Below, piece after piece: positions 48,968-58,549 of a stretch of DNA of 64,000 bases; position 1 is the first letter of the stretch, and every line of letters begins with the position of its first letter. Below the pieces are notes generated by a model that saw nothing but the letters and a program-made list of their open reading frames with translations, was not told the origin of the DNA and did not search any database. A program made the translations under genes and the position numbers. Source of the DNA: Copromyces sp. CBS 386.78 (lineage: Eukaryota > Ascomycota > Sordariomycetes > Sordariales > Sordariaceae); contig MU839128.1 of NCBI GenBank assembly GCA_030685235.1, positions 124,001-188,000 on the forward strand. The letters run 5' to 3'.

Positions 48968-49807
48968 ATGGCCACTCGAGGACCTCCCGGCGCGCGCCCT
49001 GGCATGGGAAACCGCTTTGCCCAGTTTAAGCTGGTGTTGTTGGGTTCGTAACAATGACGGGGTCATGGAGGGGACAATGATGCTGACCTGCATGCAGGTG
49101 AATCGGCGGTTGGAAAGAGCTCGATAGTCTTGCGCTTCGTCAAGGTACGCCGGCTCCTACTCGGTGTTTGATGAAATTGAAGCGGGAAACTGACCCCCAT
49201 CCAGGACCAGTTCGATTCGTACAGAGAATCCACGATTGGCGCCGCTTTCCTAACACAGACCATTTCCCTCGACGAAAACACAACGGTCAAGTTCGAGATC
49301 TGGGATACCGCCGGCCAGGAGCGCTACAAGTCTCTAGCGCCCATGTACTACAGGAATGCCAACTGCGCAGTAGTTGTTTACGATATCACACAGGCGGTAC
49401 GTGGCCTTTTTGGTGAAAGTCTCTGCCGGCGACATGAGCTGACGTAACCCCCCTCCTAGGCATCTCTGGACAAGGCCAAGTCATGGGTCAAGGAACTTCA
49501 GCGCCAAGCAAACGAGAATATCATTATCGCCCTTGCCGGTAACAAGTTGGATCTCGTCCAGGAGCAACCCGATAAGCGTGCGATTCAGACGGCCGATGCC
49601 GCGGCCTATGCGAAGGAGGCCGGCCTTCTCTTTTTCGAGACTTCTGCCAAGACTGCCGAGAACGTGCAAAATCTATTCACCGAGATTGCGAAGAAGCTGC
49701 CCCTCGACCAAGTTGGACCGAGGCATGCTCGCCCTGGCCAACGACCCGGTGTCAGTCTAGCGCCCGAGGGAGCCAACACCCAGGTTGGAGGGCCTTGCGC
49801 TTGCTGA
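48968..49807 (+). CDS. vps21: Rab5-type small GTPase (Vps21/Ypt5)
   Basis: Early-endosome Rab GTPase that controls endosome fusion and vacuolar protein sorting. Exons 48968-49043, 49098-49144, 49205-49396 and 49460-49807 (introns 54, 60 and 63 bp) give 220 residues. All GTPase motifs are present: P-loop GESAVGKSS (created by the first splice), switch [21 protein letters not shown] and ETSAK. The effector-side sequence [16 protein letters not shown] is characteristic of Rab5. The C terminus ends CAC, the double-cysteine geranylgeranylation signal. The N-terminal extension [19 protein letters not shown] is typical of filamentous fungi. Every splice junction restores family sequence. Confidence 0.95.
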
Positions 49808-50814
49808 TCTTATGAAGAGGAATGTTTCGGAGTTTGGGAGCCACGTATGAAAGAAATGCCCGGTGCATCTACAAGAGTGGGGAGCGTACTGATGTTTGAA
49901 GGTCGATCCGTGAATGGCCGGCGCAACCGCAGATCTGGGTCCCTTCGCATAAAGAGACGGTCAAGGGAGATGATGGTTGGGGTTTCTCATGCGAGACTGG
50001 ACTGCCGTGCGGCCGCATGATATCGTTCCGTTTCATTACCGGCTCTGGTCGATGGGTGTTTTGTTCCTCTTTTTTTCCTGGACGGGGTGCCCTTCCACGG
50101 TCGAAGGACTGATAAGCACATCAGCTGCCCCTATGGACATGATTCATGATACTGGTAGGTCCAGCTGCATGCTCGTTCATCCTTCTGTTGTACAGTATGC
50201 AGATAGAGGCAACAAACAGCCTGCTGGAGGAGGGGTGTTGGGTGCGTGGTTAATGGTAATTATGCTATTGTTTTTATTTCGAGCGTCGGGGCAATTTGAA
50301 AGATATTTAACTGGCCTTTTGTATTATGCGTCTCGATTGCTCTACACAAACAATCCGTTATGAGATATCCATGGTACTAAGGTATTTCTATAGGCTTGAT
50401 GTGTATTTGCGTACAGTGTGCATCATAGCTCTTGTAGGGAACAAAATGGGTGGGCCACCCGTCCAGCGAGAAACGCTATTGGAGCTAGAAAATGGCCCAG
50501 AAAACGGCCGCCAATCCCAAAATCGCAGCGCAAGCAAGGGCCAAGAAATGGAAGCAAGGAAAGTGGCACACTGTGTTGCAAACGTCGCCAGTCAGAAGCT
50601 AGCCTGCCAACTCTTGCCTGCCCGCCTCGTCCCGGAACTTTGCCGACCGGGAGCTCCGTCTTTTTTGCTCAGACCCTCCGAGTGCAGTCCGTCCCGTCTG
50701 AGCCTCCAATTCGCAATTCCAGGCCCGGGACATCTCCGCTACACTTCAATCACCACCCTCCCACCCTCGTTCCCTATCTTCAATCGCGCCTCAAGGCCCC
50801 ATACCATCCCCCTC
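49808..50814. other. Intergenic between the Rab5 gene and MIC60
   Basis: 1.0 kb, tandem orientation. It contains the Rab5 3' UTR and the MIC60 promoter/leader. Short open frames here have no recognisable content. Confidence 0.6.
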
Positions 50815-52968
50815 ATGTTGCGCACATCACTGCGATCCGTGAGGGCGCTGGGCAGCAGGCCTTCTGCCGCTGTTGCTGGCCGCCAATGGCAAGCAACCGT
50901 CGTGCGCCGTGCGGCCGTGTCCGGTCAGGTATGAGGTCATCTACTCTACGAAGCTTCCTCAACACCATGCCCGTCCCGAGTCCTGACTCAGTACCTACCT
51001 ACCTCTATCACCGACCATACTAGCTAGCTAACGCCCACTGCCTCGCTCCCAATATAGCGCTTCTTCGCCGACGACAAGAAGCCCGTTGTCCCTGAGCCCT
51101 CTCAGCCCGCCGTCCTCCCGGCCTCCGAGACCCTGACTGCTCCCTCCACTCCTCCTCCCGCGTCGCCCCAGGTTGAGCCCACGTCCACCGTTCCTCCCGA
51201 GGCTACCCCCTTGACGCCCCCTGCTCCCGAGGCCACCGTCATCCCGCCCGAAGCCGAGGAGCCCGTCGTCCCTCCTACTCTTCCTCCTCCCCGCAAGAAG
51301 AAGGGCTTCTTCCGCAGACTGCGCAACTTCCTCCTGTCTCTCACCATCCTTGGCGCCATCGCCTTTGGTGGTGGTGTCTACTACTCGCGCATCAACGACG
51401 CCTTCCACGACTTCTTCACCGAGTACATCCCCTATGGCGAGCAGGCTGTTCTGTACTTGGAGGAGCTGGATTTCAAGAAGCGCTTCCCCGATGTTGTCAG
51501 CAGGGTGACCGGTCGTCCTCGCGACTCCGGTGAGCAGGTCAAGGTCCCTGCCCAGAGCGGTGCCTCGTGGCGCGTGGCCGACGGTGGCGAGCCTGCCGGT
51601 CGTCAGTCTAGCTCTATCAAGAAGGATGCCGTCACCAAGTCTGAGCCCGCCGTTGTTGCTGGTGCCAAGAAGGATACTGCTGAGCTTCCCAAGACCGAGT
51701 CCGTCACCGCCGTCACTCCGGTCGAGCTCGTCGCCGTCGCCGATCCTGCTACCGCTGTTGCTCCCGCCGACCTCGCTGCCTCTGCCACCCCCGCGAAGAA
51801 GCCCTTCAAGGCTCCCGAGGTTGACGAGCCCTCTCGCTGGCCTCCTGCCTCGCCCATTGACCCCCTGAAGGTTAACGGTGCCACCGACCCCATTGTTCAG
51901 GATCTCGTCCACATGCTGAACGACATCATCACCGTTATTAACCACGACAACGCCAACGACAAGTACGCGCCGACTATCGGCAAGGCCAAGAACGAGCTCT
52001 CCAAGGTTGCCGGCAGGATCAACGAGATGAAGGCCAAGGTTGAGGCCGAGGCTGCTAAGCAGGTCAAGGCTCGCGTTGATGGTTTCGACAAGGCCGCCAA
52101 CGAGCTTGTCTCCCGGGTTGAGTCCGCGATGGCCGCTCAGGAGGCTGCTTGGCGTCGCGAGTTCGAGGAGGAGATGATCCGCCTCAAGAAGAGCTACGAC
52201 GAGAAGATCCACTTGATCCAGGACCGCGAGCGCCAGATCGCCGAGAAGAAGCTCAACAACCATCTCCTTGAGCAGGCCATCCAGCTCCAGCGCCAGTTTA
52301 CCGACGACATCAAGAAGCACGTCGAGGAGGAGCGTGATGGCCGTCTTGGCAAGCTCAACGAGCTTTCCTCGGCTGTTGCCGACCTTGAGAAGCTCACCGC
52401 TGACTGGAACGAGGTTGTCGATACCAACCTCCGCACTCAGCAGCTCCATGTTGCTGTCGACGCGGTTCGTGCCAGCCTCCAGGACGCTCACCACCCCCGT
52501 CCCTTCATCAAGGAGCTTGTTGCCCTGAAGGAGATTGCTGCCGAGGACCCCGTCGTTGATGCTGCTATTGCCTCCATCAACCCCACTGCTTACCAGCGCG
52601 GTATCTCCACCTCGGCTGAGCTCATTGACCGCTTCCGCCGTGTTGCTACCGAGGTTCGCAAGGCTTCTCTCCTCCCTGAGGATGCCGGTGTTGCCAGCCA
52701 TGCTTCCAGCTACGTCCTCAGCAAGTTGATGTTCAAGAAGGAGGGTCTTGCCGCTGGTGACGATGTCGAGAGCATCCTTACCCGCACCCAGACCTACCTT
52801 GAGGAGGGTGATCTCGACAATGCGGCGAGAGAGATGAACGGGCTCCAGGGCTGGGCCAAGACCCTTTCCAGGGATTGGCTCGGTGAGGTCAGGAAGGTGC
52901 TCGAGGTTCAGCAGGCGTTGGAGGTTATTCAGACAGAGGCCAGGCTGCAGAGCCTGAGGGTGGAGTAA
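50815..52968 (+). CDS. mic60: MICOS complex subunit MIC60 (mitofilin/Fcj1)
   Basis: Core subunit of the mitochondrial contact site and cristae organising system. It sits in the inner membrane, shapes crista junctions and tethers inner to outer membrane. Exons 50815-50928 and 51058-52968 (129-bp intron with a GCTAAC branch site) give 674 residues. The N terminus MLRTSLRSVRALGSRPSAA is a classic Arg-rich presequence, continued as RFFADDKKP after splicing. A Pro/Glu/Thr-rich linker leads to the basic patch RKKKGFFRRLRN and one membrane helix (about 129-150, with a GGGVYY motif). Then come an intermembrane-space Ala/Lys-rich linker, a coiled coil (about 320-420) and the C-terminal mitofilin domain ending LQSLRVE. 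Strong codon bias creates long antisense open frames, which are not genes. Confidence 0.95.
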
Positions 52969-53451
52969 ATAAGGATTGTTCGTTACGAAGTAGTAGGCTT
53001 AGCACGAATTCCCTTTGTTGTGAGACTCTGTAAGTTTACAGTGGCAATCCGAGACAAAAATAGAGGCGCTTGTTTTCTGGTTGTATTCGTGTGAGTACTT
53101 TGTTTTCGTGTAGTGTATGTCGGAGGAATAGATACAATTCGATTGTCCAAACCACTTCAATTTGTGCAATAACAACGGCTAAGTGAGGTTCTTAAAAAAA
53201 AAACTCAGAATCTCTTACGGCTTTGCACATGCTATTTGGAAATTTTCCGTGTTGTGTTACCATGATGAAATTTGGGCTCCGAGTTGCGGCGCTGGAACGG
53301 CGACTTCTGCAGTGAGGTGAGGGGCCGGGATGGAATTAAGGCACACCATACAAGAACTTTCACGGAATTTCTTCAACTTCATCCGAACATCACTATTTCC
53401 CTTGGTTCCGAGCTTCTCATCTCACAAAATGCACGGATGATTGAACCATAA
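52969..53451. other. Intergenic between MIC60 and the first folylpolyglutamate synthase gene
   Basis: 483 bp, MIC60 3' UTR and promoter of the downstream gene. No other feature recognised. Confidence 0.65.
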
Positions 53452-55221
53452 ATGTCTCGCCGATTCTTGCACTCACTTCGACCTCTCCACCAGCGACAAC
53501 TCTCCAGCTTCCGCTTTCGGCCCAACCGCTGCTCTGCCTCCTCATCTTCCCACTCACCCTCCACCAGAGCATCTTCACTCCAAACCAAGTTAACAACACC
53601 AGCCTATCATCACTTCACCTCCAAATCTCAAACTCGCTCTCACCACACAACCACCCCGAAAATGGCCTCCTCCCCGCTGCAGCGCACCTACGACGAAGCC
53701 CTCTCCCGTCTCGCCCAACTCCAATCCAACCGCACAATCGTCAACCTCTTCGGCAACGATGACTCCAAGAACAAACCCCCCGCAAAAGACCTCAACTCCC
53801 TCGCCATTCCTGAAATGCTCTCCTGGCTTTCCCGCGCAGGCTACACCCCCTCCTCCCTCGCCGCCACCGGTCTCAGGTGCGTGCACGTAGCCGGCACGAA
53901 AGGGAAAGGGTCTGTCTCGGCTTTGGTTTCTTCCATCATCTCCCAATACCCCTTTTCGGGTCCTGTGGGAACCTACACGTCCCCCCACGTCCTCTCCGTC
54001 CGCGAACGCATCCAACTCGACTGTTCGCCCATCTCGCGCGAGAAATTCGCGCTCTACTTCTTCGAGGTATGGGACCGGTTGTCACAGGCCGCACGGGAGG
54101 CAGGCGACCCCGTGACGTCAGAAGAAGAGTATGATGGACCTGGCACCAAACCGTTTTATTTCCGGTTCCTGACCATCCTCGCCTTTCACGTTTTTGTGAG
54201 GGAGGGCGTCAGGAACGCGGTGATTGAGTGTGGCATTGGGGGGGAATACGACTCGACGAATTTTCTGAGTCCGGAAAGTGTCACGGCGTCAGTGATAACG
54301 CAGTTGGGCATTGATCATGTGGCTATGTTGGGTGACACCGTCGAAAAGATTGCGTGGAATAAGAGTGGGATCTTCAAGAAGGGGGTTAAGGCGTTTACGA
54401 GGAGACTTGATGGGGAGAGTCAGAGGGGAGTGATGGAGGTGTTGAGGGACAGAGCGCGGGAAAAGGGGGCGGAAAGACTGGTGGAGGTGGAGGATGAAGA
54501 TGTTGAGCAGTGGAAGGGTGTGGGCGAGGGAGCGAGGCTGGAGGGGCCGTTTCAGAAGTACAATATGGCGTTGGCGGTGGCGGCGGCTAGGGAGCATTTG
54601 ATCAAAACTGGGCATAAGTTGGAGGGGCCCTTTGGGGAGGAGGAGGATGGGAAGTGGAAGTTGGATGATATCCCGGTTGAGTTTCAGAAGGGGTTGAAGG
54701 AGGCTAGTCTTAAGGGCAGGTGCGAGTCGTTCAGGGACTCCAAGGGGACGGAGTGGTTTGTTGATGGGGCGCATACGGAGGATAGTTTGGCGGGGGTTGG
54801 GCAGTGGTTTGCGGCCAAGGTGAAGGGAGGCGACGACGAGGTCAACGTCCTGGTGTTTAATCAGCAAGATAGAGACCCGGAGGTCTTGTTGAAGGCACTT
54901 CTTGCGGCTGCGCAGAAGCAGAGCGGGACGTCGACGCCGGTGTTCAGCTACGCGGTGTTCACGAGGAATGAAGAGACGGTACCAGTGGAGGGCGAGCCGG
55001 AGAGAGACCTCGCGGTCCAGTTGAAGGGGCAGAAGATTGTCCAGGAAGCTAGTGCGGGGACCGAGACCTCGGTCTACAACGCAGTAGAGCCGGCCATGGA
55101 ACAGGTCCAACAGATCGCCGAGCAAGCGCGTAAAGATGGCAAGACCTGCAATATTCTGGTAACGGGAAGCTTCCACCTCCTTGGTGGCGTGCTCAAGACA
55201 GTTGAGTATGTTGAATATTGA
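53452..55221 (+). CDS. Folylpolyglutamate synthase, divergent paralogue
   Basis: ATP-dependent ligase (Mur ligase superfamily) that adds glutamates to tetrahydrofolates, keeping folate in the cell and in mitochondria. Intronless, 589 residues. ATP-binding loop HVAGTKGKGSV (about 145-155), SPHVLSVRERIQL, the IECGIGGEYDSTN metal/folate region, LGIDHVAMLGDTVEKIAWNKSGIFK, and C-terminal domain motifs FVDGAHTEDSL, VFNQQDRDPE and LVTGSFHLLGGVL. The first 70 residues are Ser/Arg/His-rich with almost no acidic residues, a likely mitochondrial targeting sequence. A second ATG at 53662 (M71, MASSPLQRTYDEAL) matches where the family core begins and would give a cytosolic form. It faces the second folylpolyglutamate synthase gene, with 219 bp between stop codons. 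Substrate preference cannot be read from the sequence. Confidence 0.9.
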   Translation: MSRRFLHSLRPLHQRQLSSFRFRPNRCSASSSSHSPSTRASSLQTKLTTPAYHHFTSKSQTRSHHTTTPKMASSPLQRTYDEALSRLAQLQSNRTIVNLFGNDDSKNKPPAKDLNSLAIPEMLSWLSRAGYTPSSLAATGLRCVHVAGTKGKGSVSALVSSIISQYPFSGPVGTYTSPHVLSVRERIQLDCSPISREKFALYFFEVWDRLSQAAREAGDPVTSEEEYDGPGTKPFYFRFLTILAFHVFVREGVRNAVIECGIGGEYDSTNFLSPESVTASVITQLGIDHVAMLGDTVEKIAWNKSGIFKKGVKAFTRRLDGESQRGVMEVLRDRAREKGAERLVEVEDEDVEQWKGVGEGARLEGPFQKYNMALAVAAAREHLIKTGHKLEGPFGEEEDGKWKLDDIPVEFQKGLKEASLKGRCESFRDSKGTEWFVDGAHTEDSLAGVGQWFAAKVKGGDDEVNVLVFNQQDRDPEVLLKALLAAAQKQSGTSTPVFSYAVFTRNEETVPVEGEPERDLAVQLKGQKIVQEASAGTETSVYNAVEPAMEQVQQIAEQARKDGKTCNILVTGSFHLLGGVLKTVEYVEY

Positions 55222-55440
55222 AAGTACTAGCTTACTTTTACCCCCTGCCTGCTCTGTTCTATCTTCCTGTACTTTTCTCCCATATTTCCTGTATTTATAA
55301 AGAAAGAAAAAAGATGCTGCGAAGCAAAATGCCGAATCCTGTACACACCATACCATGCCATACCATATGAATGATGGGGGAGGGATATCTATAACGAAAA
55401 GTGTTGAAAACTGCCGCCGAACTACTCAAAACCCCTTTTA

Positions 55441-57151
55441 TCAAAGAGCATCTGCCTTTTCCAAAATGCCGAGCGCGCCACCCACGAGGTGAAGGCTGCC
55501 GGTGATGAGTGCCTGCACTTTCTGGTCGCCTTCCGTGGGGTCTTCTACCAGGTTCCTGGCCTTGTTGATGGCCTCCTCGATGGTGGGGATGAGCATGACA
55601 TTCGCGGATGGGTCTAGAGTGGACCACCTCTCGGCGAAGACTCGTTGTTGGGTCATGTTCTCGATGTCCTTGGGATTGTACTGATGGTTGACAAAGTCTG
55701 TTTGCAAGTTAGCATTAGCTGATGATGGAAAGAAAGGGGAAAATACGGAAACATACCCTTCTTGTAGCCAGTCTTCGCATATGTCACGTTCGTACAGAAA
55801 ATGACATGGCTGAAGCCAGTTCCCTCGGGATCAGCACTCTTGACGGTGTTGCAAAGCCCATCGAGGAAATCAACCGCTTCGGACCGCCCTTGCTGGTTGA
55901 AGATGAGCACCTTGGGTCCGTTCTTGCCCTTCTTGACGCACTCGTCGACGAACCATCTCCCCGCCACCTTCAGACTGTCAACAGTATGCGCACCATCAAG
56001 ATGCCAAACAGCCTGCTCCTCCTCCTTGACCTCGCATCGGCCACGCCAGACGACCTGTTCGAGACCCTCGACAAACTCGGGCGATAGGCTCTCAACACGG
56101 GGCTTGAAAGAAGGATCCAGCTTCTTCAGCGCGGTCTCAGCGAGCGCAATAGCCAGCGTAGCATTCTTCTTCTGGAACACGGCGTCAGGACGGATCTTGA
56201 CTCCCTGGAGTCTAGGATCAAGCTCAAGGATCTTGAGATCAACACCCTTTTCCACCGCCCTGTCCATGAGCACCTGAGCCGCAGAGGGAACCTGCTCAAT
56301 CGTGAAGGCCGGGCTGCCCGTCTTCATGATCCCAGCCTTGTGCCAGGCAATCTTGTCGACGGTGTCGCCCAGAACGAAGACATGGTCGATACCGAGGGTG
56401 CTGATACCACTAGCCACGGGCCGGTCGACGACGTTGGTGGCATCGTATTCACCGCCGATGCCTGTCTCGTAGATGGCCACATCGACGCCCTCGGATAGAT
56501 AGACGTGGTAGCTCATCAGGGTCAAGTAGCGAGCGTAGATGGGCTTGCTACCCAGCGCTACCTCATCCTTGGCCACGTCTGACGCCTCAAGACGATCCCA
56601 GACGTCGAAGAAGTAGCGGGCGAACTGCTCCTCGGAGATGGGCTTGGAGTCGATACGGATGCGTTCTCGGACGGCGATCAGATGCGGGGAGGTGAAGAGA
56701 CCGATGCGCTTGGGGATGCCCGGGTGTGTCCGTTGGTGGCGCGTGAGAAGGGAGTCTACAAAGGCGCAGGTGCTGCCCTTGCCCTTGGTGCCGGCCACGT
56801 GAACGATGTTGAGACGGTCGAGGTCTTGCGACGAGTAGCCGATGCGGGCGAGGTAGGCTCGCATTTCCTTTACCGAGTGCGCATCGGGGCGGATGCCGGC
56901 TTTGCGCCGGGCTTCGATGACGGCGAAGGGGGTTTGGAGGGAGTTGAGCGCGTCGATTGCGTCCTGATATTTGGGATGGTGAGTGTTTTGAGTTTCGGTA
57001 GTAGGGTTGGCAGGTTGGCTTGACTTACGTTGTATGTCCTAGCGTTGGATGTCATGGTGCGTTTTGACGTGAAGTAATTGGTGATGGTGAGTGACCTCAA
57101 AGGGGAGACAAGGGGAAGTCTGGAAGCGATTGGCCTCAGAACATGGTGCAT
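55441..57151 (-). CDS. met7: Folylpolyglutamate synthase (MET7-like)
   Basis: Same reaction as its neighbour. This copy is closer to yeast Met7 (RTYNDAIDALNSLQT start, TGSLHLVGGALGILE end). Exons 57151-57029, 56963-55757 and 55697-55441 (introns 65 and 59 bp) give 528 residues. Motifs: HVAGTKGKGST P-loop, TSPHLIAVRERIRI, YETGIGGEYDATN, LGIDHVFVLGDTVDKIAWHKAGI, HLDGAHTVDSL and IFNQQGRSE. The 32-residue extension MHHVLRPIASRLPLVSPLRS... lacks acidic residues and is basic, so it reads as a mitochondrial presequence. The internal ATG at 57055 (MTSNARTYN) begins the conserved core and would yield a cytosolic enzyme, as known for FPGS in other eukaryotes. Splicing after RTYN and after TGYKK restores frame and conserved sequence. 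Confidence 0.93.
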
Positions 57152-57484
57152 CAGGCCGTCGGTATCGAAACGATGGTGAATGAGGCTGTCCTATGATACC
57201 TACGTAGCCTGGTGTTAGGATCCCATCAGTTGACATTCAATCCGAACTCACCTTTTTCACTCACAATCCGATGAAATATTACAACTGAATGCTAAAGAAG
57301 AGATGACGGGATGTTCCGTTTCGCGATGCTTGGCTTACCATTCGGTTGGAAGTCTAGACACGCGCCGGACGTCAGTGACGCATTTCCAACGGGAACCCCG
57401 CCAAAAAGCATTTAGCCCCACTTGTCCATCAGCTACCGCCAGGCCCTTCAAAAGCCGACTTCACGATAAAAGTTAGATATCCAC
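57152..57484. other. Intergenic between MET7-like gene and tRNA-Leu
   Basis: 333 bp containing the MET7-like promoter. No other feature recognised. Confidence 0.6.
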
Positions 57485-57592
57485 GGCAAGGTGGCCGAGC
57501 GGTCTAAGGCGCCAGGTTCAGGTCCACTTGAATTTACTCTCACGAGTTTCCTGGTCTAGAAATAGGCGCGAGTTCGAATCTCGCCCTTGTCA
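57485..57592 (+). tRNA. tRNA-Leu (anticodon CAG), intron-containing
   Basis: Class II tRNA. Acceptor stem GGCAAGG pairs with CCTTGTC (one G-U), discriminator A at 57592. A-box region GTGGCCGAGCGGTCTAAGGC. Anticodon stem CCAGG/CCTGG with loop TT-CAG-G..T. The anticodon is 57519-57521. A 26-nt intron (57523-57548) lies at the canonical position after base 37. A long variable arm precedes T arm GCGAG-TTCGAAT-CTCGC. It reads CUG codons. Confidence 0.95.
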
Positions 57593-58286
57593 ATTCTCTT
57601 CTTTTTCCATGTCTTTCCACTTCATCTGATGCATATCTGGTGCGGATGATGGCCTGTTACTTATTTTTTGTTTCCCGAGCTACCCGCCATGCCTTGACGG
57701 GTAGGTAAGCTTTGATAGGATGAAAGAGCACTCGCTTTTCCGGTCTAAAACTATCGCCGAGAAGGGATGGAAGGAGACGTCTTCACCATAGCTAGCAATA
57801 TCAACTGCCGCCAACGCCTTATAAGTCCGGTCTGGGTCCGACGCCGCCAAGCTTCGCGATGCAATACTTTAAGATGGTTGTACAGCAGCAGATCATACGC
57901 ACCGCGTTATATAGGACCTGCATCCCCGCTGCCCCCCATCCATTCAATGCGCTGACTGACGGCTCTGAAGATCACCAATCCATCCTAAACACAAAAGAAC
58001 AATCCCTTTGAGATGCCAAAAAAGTTTCTGCCTCTCACCTGATATCAATTCCCGAGCCAGAGCCATCATGTCTGGCCCATGTCTCGCCCATGCCCGGCCC
58101 TTCTAGCGGATACCGTCGGACAGGCGCTCCGTCGCTGATTGGCACGGCTAAATGGGCTGGATAAAGTCGAGAGATGTGGAATTGTGGGAATGCGGCTGCG
58201 TGGAGAGCGTGGGGTTCTGTGAAACCGCTGCAGGGCACCCTAGCTCCGGTGTAACGGGCAAGGTACAACAGTACGTGCAAAGATGA
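57593..58286. other. Intergenic between tRNA-Leu and Gypsy-C
   Basis: 694 bp of normal-composition DNA. No gene supported. It ends directly at the Gypsy-C LTR. Confidence 0.6.
57602..57606 (+). terminator. RNA polymerase III terminator of tRNA-Leu
   Basis: T5 run starting 10 nt after the tRNA 3' end. Confidence 0.75.
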
Positions 58287-58484
58287 TGTATTGGATTAAG
58301 ATGACCTCTTAATCTACTGTGTGGAGGCCAGTCTAGCTAAATACAAGATATTAGATACTAGACTGGCTAGGCCTACGCCTGCCGTAGCCTTAACTCCACC
58401 GAGTCGGGTAGTAGCCAGTATTCTAACTAAATAAGTGCATATAGTACCGTACTATGCCTATCTTAATCCTAGGGATCGCTTACA
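58287..58484 (-). repeat. Gypsy-C 3' LTR (198 bp)
   Basis: On the minus strand it begins TGTAAGCGATCCC and ends CCAATACA (TG..CA). It is preceded by a polypurine tract containing GGGGGGGG. It contains the inverted pair GATTAAGA/TCTTAATC (58293-58315 region) near its end. The partner LTR is not in the window, so borders rest on TG/CA ends and the purine tract. Confidence 0.7.
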
Positions 58485-58549
58485 ATCTGCCCCCCCCAAA
58501 AAATGCAATGCGCCCTCACGAGCTAAATCTAATCTATATTGTTATATAG

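Noticed and set aside
51028..52701. 557-codon open frame on the minus strand opposite MIC60
   Set aside because: It is the antisense of a strongly codon-biased gene. The translation is Leu/Gly/Val-rich without any recognisable domain, and MIC60 on the plus strand is clear.
54289..55356. 355-codon minus-strand frame opposite the first folylpolyglutamate synthase
   Set aside because: Antisense shadow without family features.
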